A stretch of DNA of 64,000 bases from Singulisphaera acidiphila DSM 18658 (GTDB lineage: Bacteria; Planctomycetota; Planctomycetia; Isosphaerales; Isosphaeraceae). Numbering within the stretch: the first letter of the stretch is position 1; every line of letters starts with the position of its first letter. The stretch is from assembly GCF_000242455.2 (NCBI RefSeq), contig NC_019892.1, positions 6,892,744 to 6,956,743 on the forward strand, read 5' to 3'. The translations under genes were made by a program, and so were the position numbers. The notes under the pieces were generated by a model, which had not been told where the DNA came from, made no database searches, and saw nothing but the letters and a program-made list of their open reading frames with translations. Below, piece after piece: positions 46,671 to 54,733 of the stretch.

Positions 46671-48452
46671 ATGCCTCCTAGCGCTATCCCGTCTCTCGAC
46701 CTTCGCGACTTCCACGCCCTGGCGCCCGAGATGATTCTCGCGTTCTGGGGACTGCTAGTGCTGATGGCCGACCAGACGGTCTTCCGAAGCCGGACCGCGG
46801 CGCGGCGTCAACAGGCCGCCGGCCGGCTAACCTTGCTCGGGATCGTCGCTGCCCTGGGCGCGGCCTTCCTTCCCTTCGTCATTCGGTTCAATCTTTACGA
46901 CCTTGCGAAAACCTTGAACTTCGCGGGCATCGACTATGTGAGCTTTCCCGATCGGAGCCTTTTTCTCGGTAGTCTCTCCGACGATATGCTCACCGAGACA
47001 TTCAACGTCCTCCTGGTGATCATGCTGGGGCTGGTTTCCTGGCTGTCGATGTCCTGGTCGTTTACCGAAGACTGGGGCGAATACTTCGCGCTCCTCTTGT
47101 GGTCGACCGTGGGCATGATGCTCCTGATCGCGTCGGACGAGTTGCTCAGCCTCTTTCTGACCCTTGAGTTGATGACGATCTGCTTGTATCTCATGACCGC
47201 GTTCGAGAAGAATAAAAGGCGCTCTCCCGAGGCGGGTCTCAAGTATTTCGTTTACGGCTCGGTCTCTTCCGCACTCTTCCTGTTCGGCCTGAGTCTTGTC
47301 TACGGACTGACCGGCACCACGCGGTTCGACGCCATCCAGCATGTGCTTCGTCCCATTCTCGCCAGTTCCACGGGGCTAGCGGGGAATCTCGCGGGAGCCA
47401 CGGCCGTTCTCCTCCTTCTGGTTGGCTTCGGCTTCAAGGTGGCCGCGGTCCCGTTCCATCAATGGGCCCCCGACGCTTATGAAGGAGCCCCCGCACCGGT
47501 CACGGCCTGGATTGCCACCGGATCGAAAATCGCCAGCTTCATCGCGCTGATGAAAGTGCTCCTGGTGGCCCTGCGACCTTGGGGCAGTAGCTATGCCTCG
47601 GTGATGAGCCCCGGCTGGATCGGGATTGTGGTCATTTTGTCGGCCGTCACGATGACGTACGGTAACTTCGCCGCCCTCGCGCAGCGGAACCTCAAGCGAA
47701 TGCTGGCTTACTCCTCGATCGCCCATGCCGGCTACATGCTCGTGGGGGTTGCGGCAGCGGGTGTTTCGGTGCGTCGCCAGGAGTCGGCCGGCTCGGTCCT
47801 CTTCTACTTGGTCATCTACGGTTTCAGCAATATCGGCGCATTCGCCGTGGCTGCCTGGCTCGCCCGCGATAAGCAGAGCGATGAGATCGACGACCTGAAC
47901 GGTTTGGCCTACCGCTATCCGTTCCTGGCGACCTGCATCCTCCTGCTCATGCTCTCGCTGATCGGCATGCCTCCGCTCGCAGGCTTCTTCGGAAAGCTCT
48001 ACATGTTCATGGAGGCGCTCGACCAGGAGGGGAACCAGGTCACCCGGGTGGCCTTGATCTGGCTGGTGGCGTTGGGTCTGCTCAATAGCGTCGTTTCCGC
48101 CTTCTATTATGTGCGCGTTCTCAAGGCCATGTTCCTCCGCGATCCGGGCCGTTCGGTTTTGTCGCCTGCGTCGACGTCCATTGCGTTGCCGATCGTGCTT
48201 GCGACTGCGGTCGTGATTGGCGCTGGGATCTACCCGGCTCCGTTGATGGAGATGATGAAGGGAGCTTCGATTCCGATGCTCTCGTCGAACGCCCGTGCTG
48301 CGGTCAAATTCTCAGCCGATCCTTCAGACGATGCGTCCTCGGGTTCAACCGAAAAGTTGCGGGACGATGCTTCGCAACAACCGTCGGTCGATCCTGGGCA
48401 GACACCTCCTCCTGCTCCCACGCCAGTCCCTGCTCCTGCCCCGAAGTCGTGA
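46671..48452 (+). CDS. nuoN: NADH-quinone oxidoreductase subunit N
   Basis: A protein of 593 aa, an antiporter-like subunit with some 14 helices. The channel residues sit in LFLTLELMTICLYLMTAF (Glu) and GFGFKVAAVPFHQWAPDAYE (Lys and His), followed by NLKRMLAYSSIAHAGYML. The last 60 residues are a Ser/Asp/Pro-rich tail beyond the family core. It is the last recognised nuo gene here. NuoL and NuoM, the other antiporter subunits, are absent from the locus. Confidence 0.92.
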   Translation: MPPSAIPSLDLRDFHALAPEMILAFWGLLVLMADQTVFRSRTAARRQQAAGRLTLLGIVAALGAAFLPFVIRFNLYDLAKTLNFAGIDYVSFPDRSLFLGSLSDDMLTETFNVLLVIMLGLVSWLSMSWSFTEDWGEYFALLLWSTVGMMLLIASDELLSLFLTLELMTICLYLMTAFEKNKRRSPEAGLKYFVYGSVSSALFLFGLSLVYGLTGTTRFDAIQHVLRPILASSTGLAGNLAGATAVLLLLVGFGFKVAAVPFHQWAPDAYEGAPAPVTAWIATGSKIASFIALMKVLLVALRPWGSSYASVMSPGWIGIVVILSAVTMTYGNFAALAQRNLKRMLAYSSIAHAGYMLVGVAAAGVSVRRQESAGSVLFYLVIYGFSNIGAFAVAAWLARDKQSDEIDDLNGLAYRYPFLATCILLLMLSLIGMPPLAGFFGKLYMFMEALDQEGNQVTRVALIWLVALGLLNSVVSAFYYVRVLKAMFLRDPGRSVLSPASTSIALPIVLATAVVIGAGIYPAPLMEMMKGASIPMLSSNARAAVKFSADPSDDASSGSTEKLRDDASQQPSVDPGQTPPPAPTPVPAPAPKS

Positions 48453-48520
48453 AAGAAATCGGCGTCCAGGTCGGCGGTTATCCGAGTTCGTGATTCCTCG
48501 CGAAGAGAGACGTAACGGCG

Positions 48521-48928
48521 ATGGCCATTATCAACACGCTGCAAAAATGCCTGGACAGCCCCTATCTGTTCAAGGACGACCAGGCGCCGGAGAAGATCCC
48601 CGCTCTGCTCGCCAAGGCGGCAGACCGTCTCGAGGCCGCAGCCAACCTCCAGGCGACCGGCCAGGGTGATCCCGCCGATATCAGTTTCCTGAGCTATGAG
48701 GCGATGTTCTCCTGCCTGCGCGCCCTGGTCTATCAGAAGGGCTATCGGGAGGCGGGCTTGCGCTGCTTGATGCTAGCTTGCGAGGGCCTCTATGTTCGAC
48801 CAGGCCTGCTCGACGCCAGTTTTATCGTCGCCTTCGAGCGTGCCCAGGGTTTGAAGACGCCGCCCGCCGAAAACCTCGCCGCCGCATCGGCGTTCGTCAA
48901 ACGAACTCTCGAGATCTTGTCAGCCTAA
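48521..48928 (+). CDS. Hypothetical all-helical protein (135 aa)
   Basis: A helix-rich soluble protein. DQAPEKIPALLAKAADRLEA and FLSYEAMFSCLRALVYQKGY with following EAGLRCLMLACEGLY give the repeating helix pattern seen in small HEPN-like or similar domains; no catalytic motif is found. It is transcribed in the same direction as nuoN, 68 bases downstream, and may be co-transcribed, but the link to complex I is positional only. Confidence 0.55.
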   Translation: MAIINTLQKCLDSPYLFKDDQAPEKIPALLAKAADRLEAAANLQATGQGDPADISFLSYEAMFSCLRALVYQKGYREAGLRCLMLACEGLYVRPGLLDASFIVAFERAQGLKTPPAENLAAASAFVKRTLEILSA

Positions 48929-49104
48929 CCCGTAGCTTCCGGCAAGTTCTGATTTTCGGGCTGGCCGTGATTCCAGTAGCACGGCCGGCCCGGCTCGATT
49001 TCGCCCGAGTCTCTGACGATTCCTCGTACTCACCTCTCTTTTTTGAATCGCGGTCAGGCGATACTTTGATCTCTTCGGCTCAACGTCAACGAACGATTTG
49101 AAGG

Positions 49105-49151
49105 CAGCGTTCCTTACTCAGATTCGCGCACCAGATGCCGAGCGTTAGGAA
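49105..49151 (+). repeat. 47-bp repeat unit, direct copy A1
   Basis: CAGCGTTCCTTACTCAGATT at the start and GCCGAGCGTTAGGAA at the end. It differs from 49379-49425 at only two positions. It is the left arm of a compound palindromic element. Confidence 0.8.
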
Positions 49152-49163
49152 AAAAAAGGAGAA

Positions 49164-49268
49164 TTTAACCACGAATGACACAAATGACACGAATGAAGAA
49201 AAAAATGAAAACTAATGATTGAATTTCTTTGTGTTTTATTCGTGTCATTTATGTCATTCGTGGTTAAA
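49164..49268. repeat. 31-bp inverted repeat inside the compound element
   Basis: Left arm 49164-49194 (TTTAACCACGAATGACACAA onward) and right arm 49238-49268 match 30/31 as inverted sequences, flanking about 43 bases of A+T-rich DNA. Each arm itself repeats the ACGAATGACAC unit. It is non-coding. Confidence 0.85.
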
Positions 49269-49272
49269 AATT

Positions 49273-49315
49273 TGGTAATCGCTCGGCAGTTGGTGCACGC
49301 ATCTGAATTCGACGG
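49273..49315 (-). repeat. Diverged inverted copy of the 47-bp unit
   Basis: The reverse complement (AGATGCGTGCACCAACTGCC then GAGCGATTACC) resembles the CAGATTCGCGCACCAGATGC part of the 47-bp unit with several differences. With A1 it encloses the 31-bp inverted repeat. Confidence 0.55.
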
Positions 49316-49378
49316 AGGTCGCTCAAGGCCGCCAGGACACCCGAACTACCAGTTCAGGCCGTAAACTTCCTTTTCAGA

Positions 49379-49425
49379 CAGCGTTCCTTACCCAGATTCG
49401 CGCACCAGATGCCGAGCGATAGGAA
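49379..49425 (+). repeat. 47-bp repeat unit, direct copy A2
   Basis: 45/47 identical to 49105-49151, in the same orientation, 274 bases away. Confidence 0.8.
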
Positions 49426-49653
49426 TTTTTGTGTCGCACGGTTCGCGAGTTTCCGTTACAGGCTTTATCGCATCGCTCGGCATCCCGAGGGGTGCTTATT
49501 TCGGCATCTCATCTCTGGGGTCGGTAAATGCCGACCTTGACCGTTCGCCGCGAATATGCCAAAAACTCGCGTCGGCCCACTCGCGAGCCGGGACTACTGA
49601 TACGCACCGGGACGAACCCGGCGAGCGGACGCACCTCCAAAGGATGGGAGGCC

Positions 49654-51225
49654 ATGATGGACATCAATTCATCACGAACCGGGACGGTTCGTTCGGGGTT
49701 GCCGCCGCATCGCTGGACCAAGGTCGATGACCCGGACGGGATCGCCGTTGTCGCCTCTCATGCGACGGTGATTGCTGGAGGAGGTCCTGCCGGTCTCACT
49801 GCGGCCTACGAGTTGACCAAGCACGGTCATTCGAGCGTCGTGCTTGAGTCTGACCCCAATCTTGTCGGTGGAATCAGCCGGACCGATCAATACAAGGGAT
49901 ACCGGTTTGACATCGGCGGGCATCGCTTCTTTTCGAAGAGCGCCGAGGTCAACGCGATCTGGCGAGAGATCCTCGGCGACCAGTTCATCACCCGTTCGCG
50001 GTTGAGCCGGATCTACTACAACCGGAAGTTTTTCTACTATCCGCTCAAGCCGGTCGATGCCTTGATGAAGCTCGGCCCTTGGCGGGCGACCCTGATTCTG
50101 GCGAGTTACCTCAAAGCGACCCTCAAGCCCATCAAGCCCGAGCGGAGCTTCGAGGATTGGGTCGTTAACCGATTTGGCCGACTCCTCTTCGAGATCTTCT
50201 TCAAGACCTACACCGAGAAGGTCTGGGGAATGCCCACGAATGAGATCACGGCTGAGTGGGCCGCGCAACGAATCAAAGGGCTGAGCCTGGTAGGCGCGGT
50301 GACGAACGCCTTGTTCGGCAATCGGAAGTCGAAGGGGGAAGTCATCAAGACCCTCATCGAATCCTTCCAGTACCCGCGCCTGGGGCCTGGGCAAATGTGG
50401 GAATGTGCGCGCGACAAGATTCGCGGGCAAGGCGGGGCCGTGCACCTCGACCGCCGCGTCGTCCGGATCGAGCACGACGGCACGGCCGTGACCACGTTCG
50501 TGGCGAAGGACTCTAACGGCAAGCTGACGGCCTACCATGGTCAGAACTTCATCTCGACGCTACCGATTCGCGAACTGATCCGTTGCTTGAGCCCGCAACC
50601 GCCCGACGCCGTCGTCAAGGCCGCCGAGTCGCTCCGGTATCGCGACTTCCTCACCGTGGTCCTGATCGTCGATCGTGCTGAGACCTTCCCCGACACATGG
50701 ATCTACATCCATGAGCCGGACGTGCGCCTCGGCCGCGTGCAGAACTTCAAGAACTGGTCTCCCGACCTCGTTCCCGACCCCACTAAGAGCAGTCTCGGGC
50801 TCGAGTATTTCTGCTTCGAGGGTGATGACCTCTGGACCATGCCCGACGCCGACTTGATCGAGTTGGGACGGCGCGAGATGGACAAGATGGGCCTGATCTC
50901 CGCATCCGAAGTGAGCGACGGCTGCGTCGTGCGGATGCCCAAGGCCTATCCGGTCTACGACGACGCCTATCAAGGGCACCTCGCCGTGATTCGCGCCTGG
51001 CTCAAGAATCTGCCCAACCTTGAGCTGGCAGGGCGCAACGGTATGCACAAATACAATAACCAGGACCATTCGATGATGACGGCCGTGTTGGCCGCACGGA
51101 ACATCCTCGGCTTGGGACAGTTCGACACCTGGAAAGTGAACACCGACGCCGAGTACCACGAGGAAGGGAACGAGGCCGAAGACACCACCGGCCGAATCGT
51201 CCCTCGGAAGATCAGCGCGGCCTGA
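49654..51225 (+). CDS. FAD-dependent oxidoreductase (amine-oxidase / UDP-galactopyranose-mutase-like fold)
   Basis: 523 aa from ATG 49654, or ATG 49657 with GGGAGG five bases upstream; the open frame back to 49528 is not needed. VIAGGGPAGLTAAYELTKHG is the dinucleotide-binding motif, and YKGYRFDIGGHRFFSKS a conserved second FAD contact. The C-terminal half resembles protoporphyrinogen-oxidase or UDP-galactopyranose-mutase-like proteins. The substrate is not clear. The gene ends in a strong terminator. Confidence 0.78.
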   Translation: MMDINSSRTGTVRSGLPPHRWTKVDDPDGIAVVASHATVIAGGGPAGLTAAYELTKHGHSSVVLESDPNLVGGISRTDQYKGYRFDIGGHRFFSKSAEVNAIWREILGDQFITRSRLSRIYYNRKFFYYPLKPVDALMKLGPWRATLILASYLKATLKPIKPERSFEDWVVNRFGRLLFEIFFKTYTEKVWGMPTNEITAEWAAQRIKGLSLVGAVTNALFGNRKSKGEVIKTLIESFQYPRLGPGQMWECARDKIRGQGGAVHLDRRVVRIEHDGTAVTTFVAKDSNGKLTAYHGQNFISTLPIRELIRCLSPQPPDAVVKAAESLRYRDFLTVVLIVDRAETFPDTWIYIHEPDVRLGRVQNFKNWSPDLVPDPTKSSLGLEYFCFEGDDLWTMPDADLIELGRREMDKMGLISASEVSDGCVVRMPKAYPVYDDAYQGHLAVIRAWLKNLPNLELAGRNGMHKYNNQDHSMMTAVLAARNILGLGQFDTWKVNTDAEYHEEGNEAEDTTGRIVPRKISAA

Positions 51226-51263
51226 GCGAAAATCGAGCGAATCGCGGCCTGAGCGAACGGGAT

Positions 51264-51299
51264 GGCCAGGGTCCGTTTTGGACCCTGGCCTTTCTTTCG
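51264..51299 (+). terminator. Rho-independent terminator after the FAD oxidoreductase
   Basis: GGCCAGGGTCC (51264-51274) pairs perfectly with 51280-51290 over a GTTTT loop, followed by TTTCTTT. It also lies 3' of the convergent minus gene ending at 51313. Confidence 0.88.
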
Positions 51300-51312
51300 T
51301 CGCTTGCGGATC

Positions 51313-52128
51313 TCAACGATGGAGCAGGTAGAACGCGCGCCGTTCGGCCTCCGAACGGTCCTGCACGAATCCGACCGCGCGATAACCGGCGCTGAATGCC
51401 ATGGTCAAACTTTCGCGAACTGCGAGCCGCCACGCTTCGGCCAGGCGCGGATCGCGAGCGCGAAGTCCCGCGATATCCTGGGGAATTTCCACGAGCAGGT
51501 TCGGACCCTCCGCAGGATGGGTCTTGACGACCGCTCTGGACCCATCGGCTTGCGCCTTAGACTCAATCAGGTGAGGATAGCTCGACCACTCGTGCGAGGC
51601 TACGGCTTCGGGGCGCGGGGGGGCGGAGAGGTCCCACTCGGCGATCAGTCGGTCAGTCGGGACGCCAAGGTTCAGCGCGTCGGTACGCGGGCCGTACATA
51701 TCGTCGACATAGTGGCCGGAGGTGGCGCCGAGCTTCACCAGGTTGAAGCGGGCGTTGCCGGCCTGGAGCGGATCGAAGGCCCAGGCGATGAGGTCGACGC
51801 CACTCTCGAGTGCCAGGTCACGCTGAACCAGCTTGAGACGGTAGCCAAGCCCGGTCGACTGCCGGCCGGGGACCACACCGGTCAATTGCGAGTAGAGACA
51901 GAGCCGGCCTCCGGAGCGGCCGAGGAAGGCGAACGAGACGCCGACCGCCTCTCCATCCGGCAGGAAGGCGCCGAGTACGATGCCGCCGTGAAGCTGGGCA
52001 CCGACCATTGTGGCGATGGGAACGACGTAGGAGTCATCGGCGATTCCCCAGGCGAGGCGCTGGGCTCGCTGGCAGGAATGGTACTCGTGGACGTTGGCGG
52101 GGCGGCGTATCGTAATCTCTTCACTCAT
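51313..52128 (-). CDS. GNAT-type acyltransferase, likely D-amino acid N-succinyltransferase
   Basis: A protein of 271 aa. ITIRRPANVHEYHSCQRAQR is the beginning typical of the COG3375 group of GNAT proteins, and LGAFLPDGEAVGVSFAFLG and TGVVPGRQSTGLGYRLKLVQ (the CoA-binding loop region) follow. In the N-succinylamino-acid racemase pathway a GNAT protein of this sort succinylates D-amino acids. It is the third gene of a minus-strand operon, 12 bases after the M20 hydrolase. The exact acyl donor and acceptor are inferred from the neighbours. Confidence 0.65.
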   Translation of the reverse strand: MSEEITIRRPANVHEYHSCQRAQRLAWGIADDSYVVPIATMVGAQLHGGIVLGAFLPDGEAVGVSFAFLGRSGGRLCLYSQLTGVVPGRQSTGLGYRLKLVQRDLALESGVDLIAWAFDPLQAGNARFNLVKLGATSGHYVDDMYGPRTDALNLGVPTDRLIAEWDLSAPPRPEAVASHEWSSYPHLIESKAQADGSRAVVKTHPAEGPNLLVEIPQDIAGLRARDPRLAEAWRLAVRESLTMAFSAGYRAVGFVQDRSEAERRAFYLLHR

Positions 52129-52140
52129 CGAAAGATGACC

Positions 52141-53286
52141 TCAAAGTTCCAGGAGCAGACACGCCAACAGGGCCGCGCGTTCCGGTAGGCTCTCAATGAG
52201 AATATGCTCGTCAATCGCGTGTGCACCCGCGCCCGGCATGCCCAGACCATCGAGCGTGGCCACGCCCAGGGCTGCGGTAAAATTGCCGTCGCTGCCCCCC
52301 CCGGTTGAACCTTCGCCCAGTTCGAGCCCGAGCGAACGGCCGATCTGTCGGGTCCGCTCGAAAAGGTCTCGGCCGGCCGGCGTGCGCTCCATGGGCGGAC
52401 GGTTGATCCCCCCGGTGACTTGGACCGAAGCCCCAGGCGTCAGCGCTTGCAGTTCATGGAACGCGTCCTCAATGCGACGCGCCTCATCCATCGTCGTCAC
52501 GCGCACATCGACGCGTGCCATGGCCCGTGCGGGGACGACGTTGGGAGTCGTCCCCCCTTCGATCAGTCCGACGTTGATCGTCGTGCCGACGGCTGGATTG
52601 GCCAGGGCATTGATTCGGGGGATCTGGAGCACCAACTCGTTGATCGCGCTCACGCCCTTCTCGGGTTCGATGCCTGCGTGCGCGGCCTTCCCTTCGATCT
52701 CGATGGTGAAGCCGCCCACGCCTTTGCGGGCCGTTTTGAGCAGGCCGCCGGGGAGCGGAGGTTCAAGAACCAGGGCGTGGGCCGCGTCTCGCGCAGAGGC
52801 TTCAATGAGCGACCGGGATGTTGGGCTGCCGATCTCCTCGTCCGACGTGATCAAAACATGGATCGGGCGACGCGGCGTCAGGCCGAGCTCACGCAAGCCG
52901 GTGAGTGCGGCTTCGAGCAGGATGATGCTCGCCTTCATGTCATACGAACCCGGCCCGTATGCGCGAGGACCGTCGATGCGGAAGGGGCGATCGGCGAGTG
53001 TCCCCCGGGGCCAGACCGTATCGAAATGGGCCAGAATGAGGGCAGGGGGGAGGTCAAGCTGGGCGTCAGCGGCAAACCAGGCCTCGAGATGATTGCCGCC
53101 GGCCGAGTTGTCGATCAGATCGACCTTCCCTCCGAGCGCTTGGAAGCGCCCCGCCAGCATCGTCGCGAACGGGTCGAGCAGAGTCTTGTCGCGGCTGGGC
53201 GTTTCGGCCGAGACCAGGGTCGCCAGGTCGGCGAGCATCGTCGCTCGCCTCGGATTCATCCAGTTCAGGAGGTTGGGCCCGTGCAT
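52141..53286 (-). CDS. M20-family metallohydrolase, likely N-succinyl-L-amino acid hydrolase
   Basis: A protein of 381 aa with a complete M20 metal site: His87-x-Asp89 (LAHFDTVWPRGTL), Asp116 (GPGSYDMKAS), Glu150-Glu151 (TSDEEIGSPTSR) and a C-terminal His (GAGAHAIDEHI). The lid domain (VGGFTIEIEGKAAHAGIEPE) is present. It resembles carboxypeptidase G2 / desuccinylase-type dinuclear zinc peptidases. It lies between the racemase and acyltransferase genes, the expected place for the enzyme that removes the succinyl group from the L-isomer. Confidence 0.85.
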   Translation of the reverse strand: MHGPNLLNWMNPRRATMLADLATLVSAETPSRDKTLLDPFATMLAGRFQALGGKVDLIDNSAGGNHLEAWFAADAQLDLPPALILAHFDTVWPRGTLADRPFRIDGPRAYGPGSYDMKASIILLEAALTGLRELGLTPRRPIHVLITSDEEIGSPTSRSLIEASARDAAHALVLEPPLPGGLLKTARKGVGGFTIEIEGKAAHAGIEPEKGVSAINELVLQIPRINALANPAVGTTINVGLIEGGTTPNVVPARAMARVDVRVTTMDEARRIEDAFHELQALTPGASVQVTGGINRPPMERTPAGRDLFERTRQIGRSLGLELGEGSTGGGSDGNFTAALGVATLDGLGMPGAGAHAIDEHILIESLPERAALLACLLLEL

Positions 53287-53311
53287 AGATTCGGTTCTCT
53301 CGCGGGGACGT

Positions 53312-54418
53312 TCAGGCCGGCAAGCTCCACTGACGCAAGCTCAGTTCCTCGATGCGCTTCTCGTTCGGCTCGTAGCCGAGACCGACACTCCGTGGAACCG
53401 TCACGGCCCCGTTGTCGGCCTGGATCGGCGGCTCGACGAGATCCTCGCGGTAATACTTGTCCGAGCCGGAGACATCGCCGGGCAATGTGAAGCCAGGGAG
53501 GCTCGAAACGGCAACGTTCGCCGCGCGGCCGATGCCGAACTCATGCATCCCGCCGCACCAGACCGGGACGCCGCGATCGAGACAGAGGTCGTGGATTCGC
53601 TTCGCCTCGCGGAGGCCTCCGACACGGCTCACCTTGATATTGATCACACGGCAGGCCTGTAAATCGAGCGCCTTCCGCGCATCTTCGGCGGAGTGGATGC
53701 TCTCGTCGAGACAGACCGGAGTTCGTAAGACGGCCTGGAGCCGCGCGTGATCGATAATGTCATCGTGAGCCAAGGGCTGCTCGATCAGGAGCAGGTTGAA
53801 CGCATCGAGCTGCTTGAGATGATCGAGGTCGGCGAGCGTGTATGCGGAATTCGCGTCGACCTGCAACGCGATCTCCGGATAGCGTTCGCGGACGCTTCGG
53901 ACGATCGCGACATCCCAGCCGGGAGCGATCTTGAGCTTGATCCGGCGGTAGCCCTCGCCCAGGTACTGTTCGATGAGCCCGAAAAGCGTTTCCAGGTCGC
54001 GCTCGATCCCCAGGCTGACCCCTGAGAGAATCTCCGGGCGCGTCCCGCCCAAGACCTCGGCGAGCGGTTTCCCTTCGTGGCGTGCCAGGGCGTCCCAGCA
54101 GGCGATCTCCAGACCCGCCTTGGCGAAGTTGTTCCCCTTCACAGGCCGGTAGAAGTCGACGAGTTGGTCGAGGTTCGCCCACTCTTTACCGATCACCGCC
54201 GGGGCGAGAAAGTCTTTCAGGATGTGCCAGCACGTCTCCGTCGTTTCGGGACAGTAGTAGGGGTCGGACGGTGAAGCGCATTCGCCCCAGCCGATCCCAC
54301 TGTCGGTCTCGATCCGGACCAGGATGTGTGCGATGGAATCTTTGGTGCTCGAACTCGTGCGGAACGTTCGGACCAGGGGAAGACGCACGAGCTTGAGGTC
54401 GATCCGATGAATTCGCAT
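53312..54418 (-). CDS. Enolase-superfamily o-succinylbenzoate synthase / N-acylamino acid racemase
   Basis: 368 aa from ATG 54418. The catalytic set is in place: Lys161-x-Lys163 (RRIKLKIAPG), Asp188 (QVDANSAYTL), Glu213 (LLIEQPLAHDD), Asp238 (CLDESIHSAED) and Lys262 (INIKVSRVGGL). The positions nearly coincide with those of the known MenC-type N-acylamino acid racemases. Such enzymes are often bifunctional with o-succinylbenzoate synthase of menaquinone synthesis. No other men gene lies here, and the M20 and GNAT neighbours favour racemisation of N-succinylamino acids. It is the first gene of the operon, 25 bases before the hydrolase. Confidence 0.85.
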   Translation of the reverse strand: MRIHRIDLKLVRLPLVRTFRTSSSTKDSIAHILVRIETDSGIGWGECASPSDPYYCPETTETCWHILKDFLAPAVIGKEWANLDQLVDFYRPVKGNNFAKAGLEIACWDALARHEGKPLAEVLGGTRPEILSGVSLGIERDLETLFGLIEQYLGEGYRRIKLKIAPGWDVAIVRSVRERYPEIALQVDANSAYTLADLDHLKQLDAFNLLLIEQPLAHDDIIDHARLQAVLRTPVCLDESIHSAEDARKALDLQACRVINIKVSRVGGLREAKRIHDLCLDRGVPVWCGGMHEFGIGRAANVAVSSLPGFTLPGDVSGSDKYYREDLVEPPIQADNGAVTVPRSVGLGYEPNEKRIEELSLRQWSLPA

Positions 54419-54733
54419 AGATAGGTAGGTTGGTTGACAGGCTCGGCGATTGCCACCGTCCGAAAAATCTCGATGCGTCGGTTCGTCGCTTTGCGGATGA
54501 CGCAAGGGGCAGCCCGCAAGGAATTCACCGATCCAGGATGCCGTGATCCTGCAACTTGAACAAGCTCAATCCCCAAACCTGGAGCTTCGGCAGGCAGGCC
54601 GCCGGAGTAGTCTCTTCATGGGCGACTGGCAAATGGCTTCTTGTTTTCGATTCCGAGGCGAACGGAGAGCTGGAACTCCCCGCTCGTCTCGGAAGAAATC
54701 CCAACGGTCGGGGCGACCGTTGATCGAAAACCT
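54419..54733. other. Intergenic region between the M16 and racemase genes
   Basis: A 315-base region with a hairpin at 54702-54722 (CAACGGTCG/CGACCGTTG, 9 bp). It is probably the terminator of the minus-strand M16 operon, with a T-rich GATTTCTTCC on its minus-strand side. The remainder must hold the racemase operon promoter; no clear -35/-10 pair is seen. Confidence 0.4.

Larger units (their letters stand above)
48929..49653. other. 725-bp intergenic region with a compound repeat element
   Basis: Between the hypothetical gene and the FAD oxidoreductase. The middle (49105-49425) is repeat material, given separately. No gene is supported, and a promoter for the oxidoreductase is not recognisable with confidence. 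Confidence 0.5.

Noticed and set aside
49105..49425. CRISPR-like repeats
   Set aside because: Only two direct copies, 274 bases apart, with an inverted repeat between them. This is not the regular repeat-spacer pattern of a CRISPR array.
52420..53490. 356-aa plus-strand frame
   Set aside because: Antisense to the M20 hydrolase, which has a complete metal-binding set.
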